The notes beneath the pieces are model-generated. The model was not told the DNA's origin and searched no databases. It saw only the letters and a program-made list of their open reading frames with translations. From contig NZ_CP028908.1 of assembly GCF_024181725.1 (NCBI RefSeq), positions 1,488,001 through 1,552,000 of the forward strand: a stretch of 64,000 nt of DNA, read 5' to 3'. Source of the DNA: Bradyrhizobium sp. WD16. Its GTDB lineage: Bacteria; Pseudomonadota; Alphaproteobacteria; Rhizobiales; Xanthobacteraceae. Each line of letters begins with the position of its first letter. Within the stretch, counting starts at the first letter, position 1. The translations under genes were made by a program, and so were the position numbers. Below, piece after piece: positions 29,315-38,148 of the stretch.

Positions 29315-31431
29315 GCCGCCGCGAGCGGCGCCGCCGCAGCCGCCCGGCGCCGCCATTGCCAGGCGACGACGGCGACGGCGAGCACATAGCCGACGATGTC
29401 GCTGTAGTCGAACTCGCCGAACAGACAGATCGCTGCGATGAAGCCGACGATGCGCTCGACCACGGTGAGACGGGTGAACAGGAAGCCGATGGCAACAATC
29501 CCGAACAGGCCGATGGCCGCCAGCGCCTTGACCGTCGCATAGACCACCGCGCCGTAGAACCCGAGCCTGGCCGCCATCGGATCGCCGTTCTGCAGCATCA
29601 GGGCCGGCGAATAGACCGCGATGAAGGGAATGACGTAACCGGCGAGCGCGATGCGCATCGCCTCCCAGCCGATCTTGTCCGGATTCTCCTTGGCGATCGG
29701 GGCGGCCGCCAATGCGGCGAGCGCCACCGGCGGCGACAGGTCGGCCATGATGCCGTAATAAAACGCGAACATGTGGCTGACGATCAGCGGCACGCCGAGC
29801 TTGGCGAGCGCCGGCGCCGCCAGCGCCGCGGTGATGATGTAGGTTGGGATGGTCGGAATGCCGGTGCCGAGCAGGATCGACAGCACCATGGTGAGAATGA
29901 GCGCCAGGAACAGGCTCTTCTCGCCGAGACCGATCACCCAGCCGCCGAACACGGTGCCGACGCCGGTCTGGGTCATCATGCCGATGATGGTGCCGACGAT
30001 GGCGCAGGCCATGCCGACCGTGAGTGCCGACTTGGCGCTGTCGGCAAGCGAATCCCGGCACGACACCAGCGTGGCGCGGCCGCCCCTGGTCACGGCGCAG
30101 ATCGCCACCAGCGCGGCGATGACGGCGGCGGCGACGCGGATGTCGAGGCCGTTGCGCGAGGCCGCACCGACGATCAGCGCCAGCGCCACCCAGAAGATCA
30201 CCCGCAGCGCCGCGTTCGGCAGGCCGAGCGCGATGCTGGCGCCGAGGATCAGCGCCGCGGTGAGCGACAGGCCGATGGTGCCGGCATAGAGCGGGGTGAA
30301 GCCCTCGAACAGCATGTAGACCAGGGCGGCGAGCGGCAGCACCAGGAACCACTTGTCGGCGAGCGCCTTCAAGGGGCTCGGCATCTCCGACTTCTTCATG
30401 CCTTCGAGACCGTATTTGCCGGCCTCGAGATGCACCATCCAGAACGCCGAGGCGAAATAGAGCATGGCCGGGATCACCGCGGCCTTGACGACGACGGCAT
30501 AATCGACGCCGAGCGTCTCGGCCATGATGAAGGCGACCGCGCCCATCACCGGCGGCATGATCTGGCCGCCCATGGAGGCCGTGGCCTCGACGCCGGCGGC
30601 AAACGCCCGGCGATAGCCGAAGCGGATCATCAGCGGGATGGTGAACTGGCCGACGGTGACGACGTTGGCGACGCCCGATCCCGAGATCGTGCCCATCATC
30701 CCCGAGGAGAACACCGCGACCTTGGCCGGGCCGCCGCGGGTGCCGCCGAACAGGCCGAGCGAGACGTCGTTGAACAGCTGGATCATGCCGGCGCGTTCGA
30801 GAAACGAGCCGAACAGGATGAACAGGAAGATGTAGGTCGCCGAGACGTAGATCGGCACGCCAAAGAAGCCCTCCGTGCCGTAGGAGAGATGGCCGATGAT
30901 CTGGTCGAAGTCGTAGCCGCGGTGATTGAGCGGCGACGGCAGATGCTGCCCGAAGAACCAGTAGAGCAGGCAGGCGCCGCACATCAGCGGCAGAGCCAGC
31001 CCCATCAGCCGCCGCGTGCCCTCGAAGATCAGCACGACGAGAAGCGTGCCGACGACGAGATCGAGCTGCGACGGGTCGCCGTCGCGCAGGATCAGGTCGT
31101 TGTAGAAGATCCACTGATAGACGCCGCAGGAGAAGCCGACGGCGCCGATCAGCCAGCCGGCGGCGCGGCCGAGATTGCTCTTGGCGGTGTAGTTGCCGAT
31201 CAGGCCGAAGGTCAAAAGCAGCAGGAAGGCGACATGCACGCCGCGCACCACCTGGGTCGGCAGCACCGCCCAGGCGGCGATGACGAGCTGGAAGGTGGCG
31301 AAGGCGATCCCGACCGCATAGGCCATCACCCCCCACCAGCCGGGGCCGAAGCCTTCGGGAAAGCCATGCTCGAAATTGTCCAGTTCGACCTTGACCGGCT
31401 CCGCATCGCCGAGCGCGTGTGCATGCGTCAT
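29311..31431 (-). CDS. TRAP transporter fused permease (DctQM-type, TAXI system)
   Basis: 706 residues, about 18 membrane segments. The small 4TM (DctQ-like) and large 12TM (DctM-like) subunits are fused, as is usual in TAXI-type TRAP systems. Typical segments: GVMGTISGSGVANVV-like GMMGTISGSGVANVVTVGQF, GVEATASMGGQIMPPVMGA and GTGIPTIPTYIITAALAAPAL. It imports an organic acid or amino acid with an ion gradient and the binding protein encoded upstream. GGAGGG lies before ATG 31431. Confidence 0.93.
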   Translation of the reverse strand: MTHAHALGDAEPVKVELDNFEHGFPEGFGPGWWGVMAYAVGIAFATFQLVIAAWAVLPTQVVRGVHVAFLLLLTFGLIGNYTAKSNLGRAAGWLIGAVGFSCGVYQWIFYNDLILRDGDPSQLDLVVGTLLVVLIFEGTRRLMGLALPLMCGACLLYWFFGQHLPSPLNHRGYDFDQIIGHLSYGTEGFFGVPIYVSATYIFLFILFGSFLERAGMIQLFNDVSLGLFGGTRGGPAKVAVFSSGMMGTISGSGVANVVTVGQFTIPLMIRFGYRRAFAAGVEATASMGGQIMPPVMGAVAFIMAETLGVDYAVVVKAAVIPAMLYFASAFWMVHLEAGKYGLEGMKKSEMPSPLKALADKWFLVLPLAALVYMLFEGFTPLYAGTIGLSLTAALILGASIALGLPNAALRVIFWVALALIVGAASRNGLDIRVAAAVIAALVAICAVTRGGRATLVSCRDSLADSAKSALTVGMACAIVGTIIGMMTQTGVGTVFGGWVIGLGEKSLFLALILTMVLSILLGTGIPTIPTYIITAALAAPALAKLGVPLIVSHMFAFYYGIMADLSPPVALAALAAAPIAKENPDKIGWEAMRIALAGYVIPFIAVYSPALMLQNGDPMAARLGFYGAVVYATVKALAAIGLFGIVAIGFLFTRLTVVERIVGFIAAICLFGEFDYSDIVGYVLAVAVVAWQWRRRAAAAAPLAAA

Positions 31432-31556
31432 TGTCGATCATTCCCTCCGCATGGTCCGCGGGCGCGGACCGGATGCCGCGAAGACCATGACCTGCAGTTT
31501 GAAACAGAACGCGACGGCCGCGGCCGGCCGTCGCCGAAGATGCGCCGGCGGAGCGC

Positions 31557-32498
31557 TTACTTCAGCACGCCTTTTTCCTTGTAATAGCGGATGGCGCCGG
31601 GATGCAGTGGCACCGGGCTGCCGCCCGCCGCGGTTTCCAGCTTGATCTCCTTGCCTGCAGCATGGGCATTGGCGAGTTCGGGCAGCGATTCGAAGATGCT
31701 CTTGGTCATCTGGTAGGCGAGGTCGTCCGACACCGCCGAACTCGTCACCAGATAATTGACCACCGCCGCGGTCGGCACGTCCTTGCCCTGACCGGTATAG
31801 GTGTTGGCGGGAATGGTCACGGCGATGAAGGGCGGGCCGATCTTGTCGACGGTCTCCTTGGGGATCGCCACCACGGTGACCTGGCTGGATGCGCTGAGGT
31901 CGCGCAACGAGGCGACGCCGAGGCCGGCCGACTGCAGCGTGGCGTCGAGCTGGCGGTTCTTCATCAGGTCGACGGATTCGGCGAAGGGCAGATATTCGAC
32001 CTTGCCGAGATCCTTGTAGCTCATGCCGGCAGCCGCAAGGATGGCGCGGGAGTTGAGTTCGGTGCCTGACTTCGGCGCCCCGACCGACAGGCTCCTGCCC
32101 TTGAGATCGGCGAGGGTCTTGATGCCGCTGTCGGCGCTGGCGACGAGCTGGATGTAGTTGGGATAGATCGCGGCGATGGTCCGCAGCTTGCCGAGCTTGG
32201 CCTTGAAGCCGGCTTCGGCGTCGCCCTCCCAGGCCGCTTTCAGCGAATCGCCGAGGGTGAAGGCGAGTTCGCCGCTGCCGCGCTCGATCAGCACCAGATT
32301 CTCCACCGAGGCCTTGGTCGCCTGGACCTGGGTCTTCACGTTGGGGATCTTGTCGCCGAAGATCTTCGCGATGGCGACGCCCAGCGGGTAATAGACGCCC
32401 GAGGTTCCGCCGGTCAGAACGTTGACGAACTGCTGGGCCTGGGCGGACGGCGCGGACAGGAGCAGAGCCGCGGCGACGACTGCAAGTCTGGTCTTCAT
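31557..32498 (-). CDS. TAXI-family TRAP solute-binding protein
   Basis: 313 residues. Signal peptide 1-21 (SAQA/QQ), then the TAXI pattern FVNVLTGGTSGVYYPLGVAIAKIF, LGDSLKAAW, SVGAPKSGTELNSRAIL and HPGAIRYYKEKG. It delivers the substrate to the fused permease encoded 125 bp downstream; members with known ligands bind glutamate or other organic acids, but the ligand here cannot be read. GGGGAGAG precedes ATG 32498. Confidence 0.9.
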   Translation of the reverse strand: MKTRLAVVAAALLLSAPSAQAQQFVNVLTGGTSGVYYPLGVAIAKIFGDKIPNVKTQVQATKASVENLVLIERGSGELAFTLGDSLKAAWEGDAEAGFKAKLGKLRTIAAIYPNYIQLVASADSGIKTLADLKGRSLSVGAPKSGTELNSRAILAAAGMSYKDLGKVEYLPFAESVDLMKNRQLDATLQSAGLGVASLRDLSASSQVTVVAIPKETVDKIGPPFIAVTIPANTYTGQGKDVPTAAVVNYLVTSSAVSDDLAYQMTKSIFESLPELANAHAAGKEIKLETAAGGSPVPLHPGAIRYYKEKGVLK

Positions 32499-32899
32499 GA
32501 GATGTCTCTCCCCGGTGCGGCGCGCGGACAGGCGCCCGCGACGAGATCCGCGTGATTTGTCTGATTGGAGCGCTTGCGCCGGTCGTAGCCGACGTTCGCG
32601 GTCGACCTTCGCTGCGGAAGTCGATGCGGCAAACATAGTTAGCCGATGAGCGGGACGGGTCAACCGCTGCCGCGCGAGGCTCGGCCTTCGCCCGATTGGA
32701 CATTGGTAGGACGCCGGCGAGGTACCCCGCGCAGTGCGAGGCGCCGATCGAGCGAGGGCGGCCTTTCGACGCAGGCCGCGCCCGCCTCGCCGAGATGAGC
32801 CCTTCTTGCGGCACCGCGTCATTTCACTACGATCCCGCCCAGTTTTCGGCGCCAACAAGACGCAACACACCGGCCGCAAACCCATCCATCGAGGAAACA
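32499..32899. other. Divergent promoter region, TAXI operon and TctC gene
   Basis: 401 bp without a supportable gene between two divergently transcribed solute-binding protein genes. It must hold both promoters. No operator-like inverted repeat stood out. Confidence 0.4.
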
Positions 32900-33913
32900 A
32901 TGTCCAGGAAGCCGCCTCTCGTCCCGTCCCTGTCGCGCCGCGCCGTTCTCGTTGGCGGCGGCACCCTGCTTGCTGCGCCTGCGCTCATGCGCCGTTCCGC
33001 CCTCGCGGAGGGGCCCTGGCCGACCCGCAGCGTGCGCTTGATCGTGCCCTTCGCCGCCGGCGGCACCACCGACCTGCTGGCCCGGCTCACCGCCGCGAAG
33101 CTCTCCGAGGAATTCGGCCAGCAGTTCGTGGTCGAGAACAAGCCCGGCGCCGGCGGCAACATTGCCACGGACTTCGTCGCCAAGTCCGAACCCGACGGCT
33201 ACACCTTCATCGTCGGCACCCCCGGCACCCACGCCATCAACCGCTTCGTCTACAAGGCGATGCCCTTCGACCCGGTCAAGGACATCACCCCGGTGATCAT
33301 CATCGCCCGCGTGCCGAACCTGTTCTCGGTGACGCCGGCGCTGCCGGTCACCACCGTCGAGGAATTCATCAAGCTGGCCAAGGCCAAGCCAGGCACCCTG
33401 TTTTACAGCACGCCCGGTCTCGGCAGCACCGCCCATGTCGCCACCGAACTCTTCAAGTCGATGACCGGCGTCGACATCGTCCACGTCCCCTACAAGGGCA
33501 GCGCGCCGTCGCTGACCGACCTCGTCGCCGGACGTGTCCACCTCACCATCGACAACTTGCCGGCATCGCAGCCGTTCGCCGAATCCGGGGCGATCCGCGC
33601 CATCGCGGTCTCCACCGCCACGCGGTGGCCGCTGCTGCCGAAGCTGCCGACCATCGCCGAGGCCGGCGTGCCGGGTTACGATGCGGCGGCCTGGTTCACC
33701 ATCGCGGCGCCGGCCAAGACGCCCAAGGAGATCATCACCAGAGTCAATGCCAGCGTGAATGCCTTCATCAAGTCCGAGGACGGCACCCAGCGGCTGCGCA
33801 AACTCGGCGCCGAGCCCGCCGGCGGCTCGCCGGAGGAGATGGCGGCCAATGTCGCCGCCGAGACCGAAAAATGGGGCAAGGTCGCCCAGTTCGCCGGCAT
33901 CAAGCCGGAATAG
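32900..33913 (+). CDS. TctC-type tripartite tricarboxylate transporter binding protein
   Basis: 337 residues. N terminus with twin Arg (LSRRAVLVGGGTLL) and signal cleavage near SALA/EG; either Tat or Sec export is possible. The Bug/TctC pattern is clear: WPTRSVRLIVPFAAGGTTDLLAR, VVENKPGAGGNIATDFVAKS, PDGYTFIVGTPGTHAIN, VPYKGSAPSLTDLVAGRVHL. These proteins bind carboxylates in the periplasm. No TctA or TctB gene is adjacent, so this is an orphan binding protein. GAGGAAAC precedes the ATG. Confidence 0.9.
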   Translation: MSRKPPLVPSLSRRAVLVGGGTLLAAPALMRRSALAEGPWPTRSVRLIVPFAAGGTTDLLARLTAAKLSEEFGQQFVVENKPGAGGNIATDFVAKSEPDGYTFIVGTPGTHAINRFVYKAMPFDPVKDITPVIIIARVPNLFSVTPALPVTTVEEFIKLAKAKPGTLFYSTPGLGSTAHVATELFKSMTGVDIVHVPYKGSAPSLTDLVAGRVHLTIDNLPASQPFAESGAIRAIAVSTATRWPLLPKLPTIAEAGVPGYDAAAWFTIAAPAKTPKEIITRVNASVNAFIKSEDGTQRLRKLGAEPAGGSPEEMAANVAAETEKWGKVAQFAGIKPE

Positions 33914-34020
33914 GCGACACGCCTGACCGATCGAGCCCTCGGACCTCCGGCCCGGGGGCATCGCTTCGCAGACGCGCGATTGCGCAGATGCATTTTTTCG
34001 AGAGGCCGACGTCCGAGCGC

Positions 34021-34518
34021 CTATTCGAACTTCATGTCGATGCAGCGCGACACCTCGCCCTCCTTGCCGCCCACGTTGATGGTGAAGCAGACCTTGGCGG
34101 CGAGCTTTTTGGTATCGCTGGCCCAGATGACGTAACCGCCGGGGCCGAAGAAAGCGGTGGTGTTCGGTCCCTCGGTCTCGGCGACGTCGAAGGCGTAGCT
34201 GGAATCCCCAGTGAACAGCCGCGGCTTCTTCTGGCAGCCACCCTCGCTCTCGACCCTCATCAGATCCTTGTTGTCCTTGGTGACGGTGACCGAGGCGGCG
34301 CAGCGATAATATTCGGTGGTCGTGGTGTCGAAGATGTAGGTGTAGGACCGGCAGGTCGAGGTCTGCAGCTTGCCGGCGGACAGACCGCGGCCGCAGAAGA
34401 TGCGCTGGCTGCCGCTCATGGCATAACCGTCGGCTGCCTCCGCCTCACCTGCCCCGGCCAGCCCGATCATCGCGGCGAGGCAGACAGCCCCCGCCATCCC
34501 TGCAATCTGCCTCCGCAT
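34021..34518 (-). CDS. Secreted Cys-rich protein, unknown function
   Basis: 165 residues. Signal peptide 1-28 (AEAA/DG). The mature part is beta-rich with six Cys (IFCGRG, TSTCRSY, YRCAAS, GGCQKK, KVCFTI, SRCIDM), suggesting disulfide bonds in the periplasm. No known domain is recognised. The start codon is 98 bp from the divergent DUF1330 remnant. Confidence 0.7.
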   Translation of the reverse strand: MRRQIAGMAGAVCLAAMIGLAGAGEAEAADGYAMSGSQRIFCGRGLSAGKLQTSTCRSYTYIFDTTTTEYYRCAASVTVTKDNKDLMRVESEGGCQKKPRLFTGDSSYAFDVAETEGPNTTAFFGPGGYVIWASDTKKLAAKVCFTINVGGKEGEVSRCIDMKFE

Positions 34519-34615
34519 GCCGACTTTCCCCCTGCGATGCTCGGCGCACGCCCCCGGCGGGCCCTCGTGGTAGCATCATGGGATAGAAGCATCGCGGTCT
34601 GCGGAGATCAAGGCA

Positions 34616-35071
34616 ATGGCCGGTTACGTCGACCCCACCAAGGAGCGTTTCGCCCTGTTCAAGGATCTGCCGCGCAGCGGTCCGATCCACATGCTCAACC
34701 TAGTGTGGCGTCTCGCAATTGCCTACAAGGGCTTGCCGCAAAGGGCATAGGCAATTGCGAGACGCCGCACTAGCATGACTATAATTCTAGTGCGGTTTTG
34801 GATCTGACGCTCGTATGAAGAGTTCGCTGCAATACTGATACGAGCGTCAGATCCACCGCACTGGCGGGGACAATTCAACTTCACGCTGATCGGGCCGGCC
34901 GAGGAGCGCTGGGATGAAGTCTTCGTCGCGGAATATCCCGACGCCGACACCTTCATCGAGATGCTGAGGGATCCGGCCTATCGCGAGGCGGTCAAGCACC
35001 GGCAGGCGGCGGTCGAGGATTCGCGCCTGATCCGCCTCACGCCGGCGGAGGCCGGCGCGCATTTCGGCTGA
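34616..35071 (+). pseudogene. DUF1330 protein gene disrupted by palindromic repeats
   Basis: The 5' part (from ATG 34616) encodes MAGYVDPTKERFALFKDLPR and then SGPIHMLNLV. At 34700 it runs into repeat block IV, whose B element brings a TAG at 34748-34750 (44 codons in all). After the block, the downstream frame resumes at 34862 with WRGQFNFTLIGPAEERWDEV and continues with the typical end FVAEYPDADTFIEMLRDPAYREAVKHRQAAV to TGA 35071. Intact relatives have, as I recall, about 40-45 residues between MLNLV and WRGQF. So the elements replaced a piece of gene rather than only inserting. Confidence 0.85.
34700..34864. repeat. CTAG palindrome block IV (B-linker-A)
   Basis: Type B 34700-34773, linker 34774-34786 (CATGACTATAATT), type A 34787-34864. 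The last junction reads CTGG instead of CTAG. Order and orientation are the mirror image of the A-linker-B part of block VI. It sits inside a DUF1330 gene. Confidence 0.93.
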
Positions 35072-35090
35072 CGCACTCGCATCGGCGCGC

Positions 35091-35258
35091 TTACCAGTGT
35101 CCGACGTGATGATCGATGCCGGCGGTACGCACGGCGTCATCGGAATCGCCGTGACGGATCAGCCCATAGGCCGCGACAACCAAGACGACCAGCACTGCCA
35201 CGGCGAACAGATCGAGGTAGCGCGGATCGCGGCGGCGCATTCGCGTGTCATCGTCCAT
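35091..35258 (-). CDS. Small single-pass membrane protein
   Basis: 55 residues, too short for most gene finders. Charged N terminus (MDDDTRMRRRDPRYLD), one membrane helix (LFAVAVLVVLVVAAYGLI, about 17-34), and a His-containing tail ending DHHVGHW. GGAGAGGAG lies about 9 nt before ATG 35258, which supports real translation. Function unknown. Confidence 0.6.
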   Translation of the reverse strand: MDDDTRMRRRDPRYLDLFAVAVLVVLVVAAYGLIRHGDSDDAVRTAGIDHHVGHW

Positions 35259-35383
35259 GACGATCCACTCCTCTCCTGCGAGAGTTGGCCGAGTAGGTCA
35301 ATTATGTGCCGATGCTCCGCGCCCAGCAAGCGGAACAAGTCTGCAGCTTTTTGCTGCGACGCGCTGGCATCATGCCCCGCGCT

Positions 35384-35701
35384 CTATCGCGGCTGCGAAG
35401 GTCCCGCACCGGCAGCGCGCGGATCGGCCGTAGGCCGGACGAAGGAAGGCGCCCGGCCGAACAGGCCGCCCTTGTCGTCATCGTCCGGCGCCGGCGCCGG
35501 GGCGCTCGCTTCGGCGGCGGCGGGTGACGGTTTCGGCGGTGCCGGAACCGTATTGCATTTGAGCGAATAGACCAGCTTGCCGTCCTCGGTCCTGCCAATC
35601 GGCTGGCAGGGATCCGGCGACCGCGACGGCGGCACGGTCTGGGCCGGTGCCGGCGCCAAAGACATCAAGATCAGAGCCCAGACGATCATCAAAGTTCGCA
35701 C
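35384..35701 (-). CDS. Small secreted protein, unknown function
   Basis: 105 residues from GTG 35701, with GAGGAG at proper distance; an ATG at 35689 is also possible. Signal peptide to about residue 21 (APAQ/TV). The mature part holds PDPCQPIGRTEDGKLVYSLKC, with a probable disulfide, then a Pro/Ala-rich tail. I recall similar short proteins in Bradyrhizobium relatives. Confidence 0.65.
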   Translation of the reverse strand: MRTLMIVWALILMSLAPAPAQTVPPSRSPDPCQPIGRTEDGKLVYSLKCNTVPAPPKPSPAAAEASAPAPAPDDDDKGGLFGRAPSFVRPTADPRAAGAGPSQPR

Positions 35702-35955
35702 AACCACTCCTCACCACGGCGGCGGCGGCCGGCGGCCATGGCCGCGCCTCCCAGTCCTGGACGCGCTGCAAGGATCGGGCCGCCGACGACCGATTGGCGG
35801 GTCGCGCGATCCGGGCTAAGAAGAACGAGATACCACGCCGCTGCCCGCGCCGTGGTCCGGCGGGACGACGGATCCCCGACAGCCCTTCAGGCCAGTACGC
35901 CAACGTTATGCGCCGGCGCGCCCGTGGCGTGCGGCGGTCTGCGCGAGGATCATGC

Positions 35956-36477
35956 ATGCGCCCACCTTCAACGCCCCGCCTTATTGTCCTGTCGCTCCTC
36001 TCCTGCCTGCTGACCGCGCGAGCCCAGGCCGCCGAGCCCGCCGGCTGCGATGCCTTTCGCTGGCCCGCCGAGCCGATCCGCGCCGTGCTGCAGGGCGAAG
36101 CCGTGCAATTCGCCTCCGGCAACGCCACACCGTTCACACCGGGCAAGGCGCTGCAACTCAAGCTGCAACCCCAGGCCAGCGTGACGCTGCCGGTCACCCC
36201 GCAAAAGCCGCCGAGGAATCCGACGCCGTTTGCCGGCACTCTCATCATCGCGGCACCCGCGGCGTCCGGAAGCTACGCGGTGGCGATGTCGGCCGGCGGC
36301 TGGGTCGAAGCCATCCAGGACGGCAAGAGCCTGCGAACCGTCGCCTTCAGCGGCGCAACCGGCTGCCCCGGCCTGCGCAAGATCGTCGTCTTCGCGCTGG
36401 AGGCGAAACCGTTGACCTTGCAACTGAGCGACATTGCTGCCGAATTGATCACCATCGCTATTGTTCAGGCACCATGA
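35956..36477 (+). CDS. Periplasmic protein, unknown function
   Basis: 173 residues. Signal peptide 1-25 (AQAA/EP), a Cys pair in the mature part (GCDAF and GCPGL), and a beta-rich remainder (ALQLKLQPQASVTLPV, AASGSYAVAMSAGGWVEAIQDG). The ATG follows GAGGAT. No family is recognised with confidence. It stands upstream of modABC with a 156-bp gap, so it is probably a separate unit. Confidence 0.65.
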   Translation: MRPPSTPRLIVLSLLSCLLTARAQAAEPAGCDAFRWPAEPIRAVLQGEAVQFASGNATPFTPGKALQLKLQPQASVTLPVTPQKPPRNPTPFAGTLIIAAPAASGSYAVAMSAGGWVEAIQDGKSLRTVAFSGATGCPGLRKIVVFALEAKPLTLQLSDIAAELITIAIVQAP

Positions 36478-36633
36478 ACCGGCCGGGCCGCTTGTGAGGT
36501 CCGCCTCCCGCCTGCTAGATTGTGCACCTTGCTCCGGCGCACCGTAAGTTCGTCGGAGGCAGCGGGACGCGCTCCTGCCAATTGATAAACCTGCCAATTC
36601 GATCTGGATCGCCGCTGCCTGCGCACGCGGCCG

Positions 36634-37449
36634 ATGGAGCGCACGATGTTTCACCTAGTTGCCCGCCGTCATTTGATGACGCGCCTCGCCCTCGCGGCAT
36701 TGTTGCTGGCTCTGCCGGCGACGTTGTCCCATGCCGAGGACAAGACCCTGACCGTGTTCGCCGCCGCGTCCATGAAGAACGCGCTCGACGAGATCGACGC
36801 GACCTACACCACCCGCACCGGAATCAAGGTCGCCGCCAGCTATGCCGCCAGTTCGACGCTGGCGCGCCAGCTCGAACAGGGAGCGCCGGCCGACATCTTC
36901 ATCTCCGCCGACACCGACTGGATGAACTACGCGACCCAGAAGAAAGCCATCAACGAGGCGACACGGGTCGACCTGCTCGGCAATCGCATCGTGCTGATCG
37001 CGCCGAAGGATTCCGCAATCGACAAGGTGACGATCGGCCAGGGCTTCGATCTCGCCAAGCTTGCCGGCGACGGCCGCATCGCCACCGGCGACGTCGCGTC
37101 GGTGCCCGTCGGCAAATACGCCAAGGCGGCGCTGGAGAAGCTCGGCGCCTGGACCGCGGCAGCGCCGAAATTCGCCATGGCCGACAGCGTACGCGCGGCG
37201 CTGACGCTGGTCTCGCGCAAGGAAGCCGTGCTCGGCATCGTCTACGAGACCGACGCCAAGGTCGATCCGGGCGTGAAGATCGTCGGCAGCTTTCCCGCCG
37301 ACAGCCATCCGGCGATCATCTATCCGGCCGCGGTCACCGTGACGGCGAAGCCGGACGCGGCCGCCTATCTCGATTTCCTGCGGTCCTCAGCGGCGCGCAC
37401 CGTGTTCGAGAAGTATGGTTTCACCGTCCTGACCAAGCCCAGCACCTGA
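36634..37449 (+). CDS. modA: Molybdate ABC transporter substrate-binding protein
   Basis: 271 residues. Signal peptide ends near SHAE/DK (about residue 34). Typical ModA: LTVFAAASMKNALDEI, SYAASSTLARQLEQGAPADIFISAD and VLGIVYETDA, with oxyanion-binding Ser and Tyr. It captures molybdate or tungstate in the periplasm. The 156 bp upstream show no ModE-type palindrome that I could identify. It is followed after 1 bp by modB. An internal ATG at residue 15 is an alternative start. Confidence 0.93.
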   Translation: MERTMFHLVARRHLMTRLALAALLLALPATLSHAEDKTLTVFAAASMKNALDEIDATYTTRTGIKVAASYAASSTLARQLEQGAPADIFISADTDWMNYATQKKAINEATRVDLLGNRIVLIAPKDSAIDKVTIGQGFDLAKLAGDGRIATGDVASVPVGKYAKAALEKLGAWTAAAPKFAMADSVRAALTLVSRKEAVLGIVYETDAKVDPGVKIVGSFPADSHPAIIYPAAVTVTAKPDAAAYLDFLRSSAARTVFEKYGFTVLTKPST

Positions 37450-37450
37450 C

Positions 37451-38146
37451 GTGTTCGACTTCTCCCCGTCCGAGTGGACGGCCATTCTGCTGTCGCTGCG
37501 GGTGGCGGCGGTCGCCACCCTCGTCGCCACCCCCATCGGCATCGCGCTCGCCTTCCTGCTGGCGCGACGCAGTTTTCACGGCAAGCTCCTGCTCGACGCC
37601 GTCGTCCACCTGCCGCTGGTGCTGCCGCCGGTGGTAACCGGCTATCTCCTGCTGCTATCGCTCGGCCGCCGTGCGCCGCTCGGCGCCTGGCTGGCCGATC
37701 ATCTCGGCATGGTGTTTTCGTTCCGCTGGACCGGCGCCGCGCTGGCCTGCGGAGTGATGTCGTTTCCGCTGCTCGTCCGGCCGATCCGGCTGTCGCTGGA
37801 GGCGGTCGACCGACGTCTCGAACAGGCCGCGGCGACACTCGGCGCGGCGCCATGGCGGGTTTTCGTCACGGTAACGCTGCCGCTCGCCCTGCCCGGAATC
37901 CTCGCCGGCATGGTGCTCGGCTTTGCCAAGGCGATCGGCGAATTCGGCGCGACCATCACCTTCGTCTCGAACATCCCCGGCGAGACCCAGACCATCTCCT
38001 CGGCGATTTACGCCCTGATCCAAACCCCGGACGGCGATCGCGCCGCGCTGCGCCTGATGCTGGTTTCCATCGTCATCGCCATGACGGCATTGATCGGCTC
38101 CGAATGGTTCTCGCGCCGCGCGATCCGCCGCCTGCACGGAGCCTGA
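37451..38146 (+). CDS. modB: Molybdate ABC transporter permease
   Basis: 231 residues from GTG 37451. Five to six membrane segments with the permease EAA loop EAVDRRLEQAAATLGAAPWRVFVTVTLP and the family motif FAKAIGEFGATITFVSNIPGET. Forms the channel of ModABC. Tightly packed between modA (1 bp gap) and modC (2 bp gap). Confidence 0.95.
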   Translation: MFDFSPSEWTAILLSLRVAAVATLVATPIGIALAFLLARRSFHGKLLLDAVVHLPLVLPPVVTGYLLLLSLGRRAPLGAWLADHLGMVFSFRWTGAALACGVMSFPLLVRPIRLSLEAVDRRLEQAAATLGAAPWRVFVTVTLPLALPGILAGMVLGFAKAIGEFGATITFVSNIPGETQTISSAIYALIQTPDGDRAALRLMLVSIVIAMTALIGSEWFSRRAIRRLHGA

Positions 38147-38148
38147 CG

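Noticed and set aside
29356-31584. 742-codon plus-strand frame opposite the TRAP permease
   Set aside because: Rich in Asp, Arg, Gly and His with no motif; it mirrors a membrane protein on the other strand.
36478-36633. ModE operator upstream of modA
   Set aside because: No convincing TATATA-type inverted repeat could be found.
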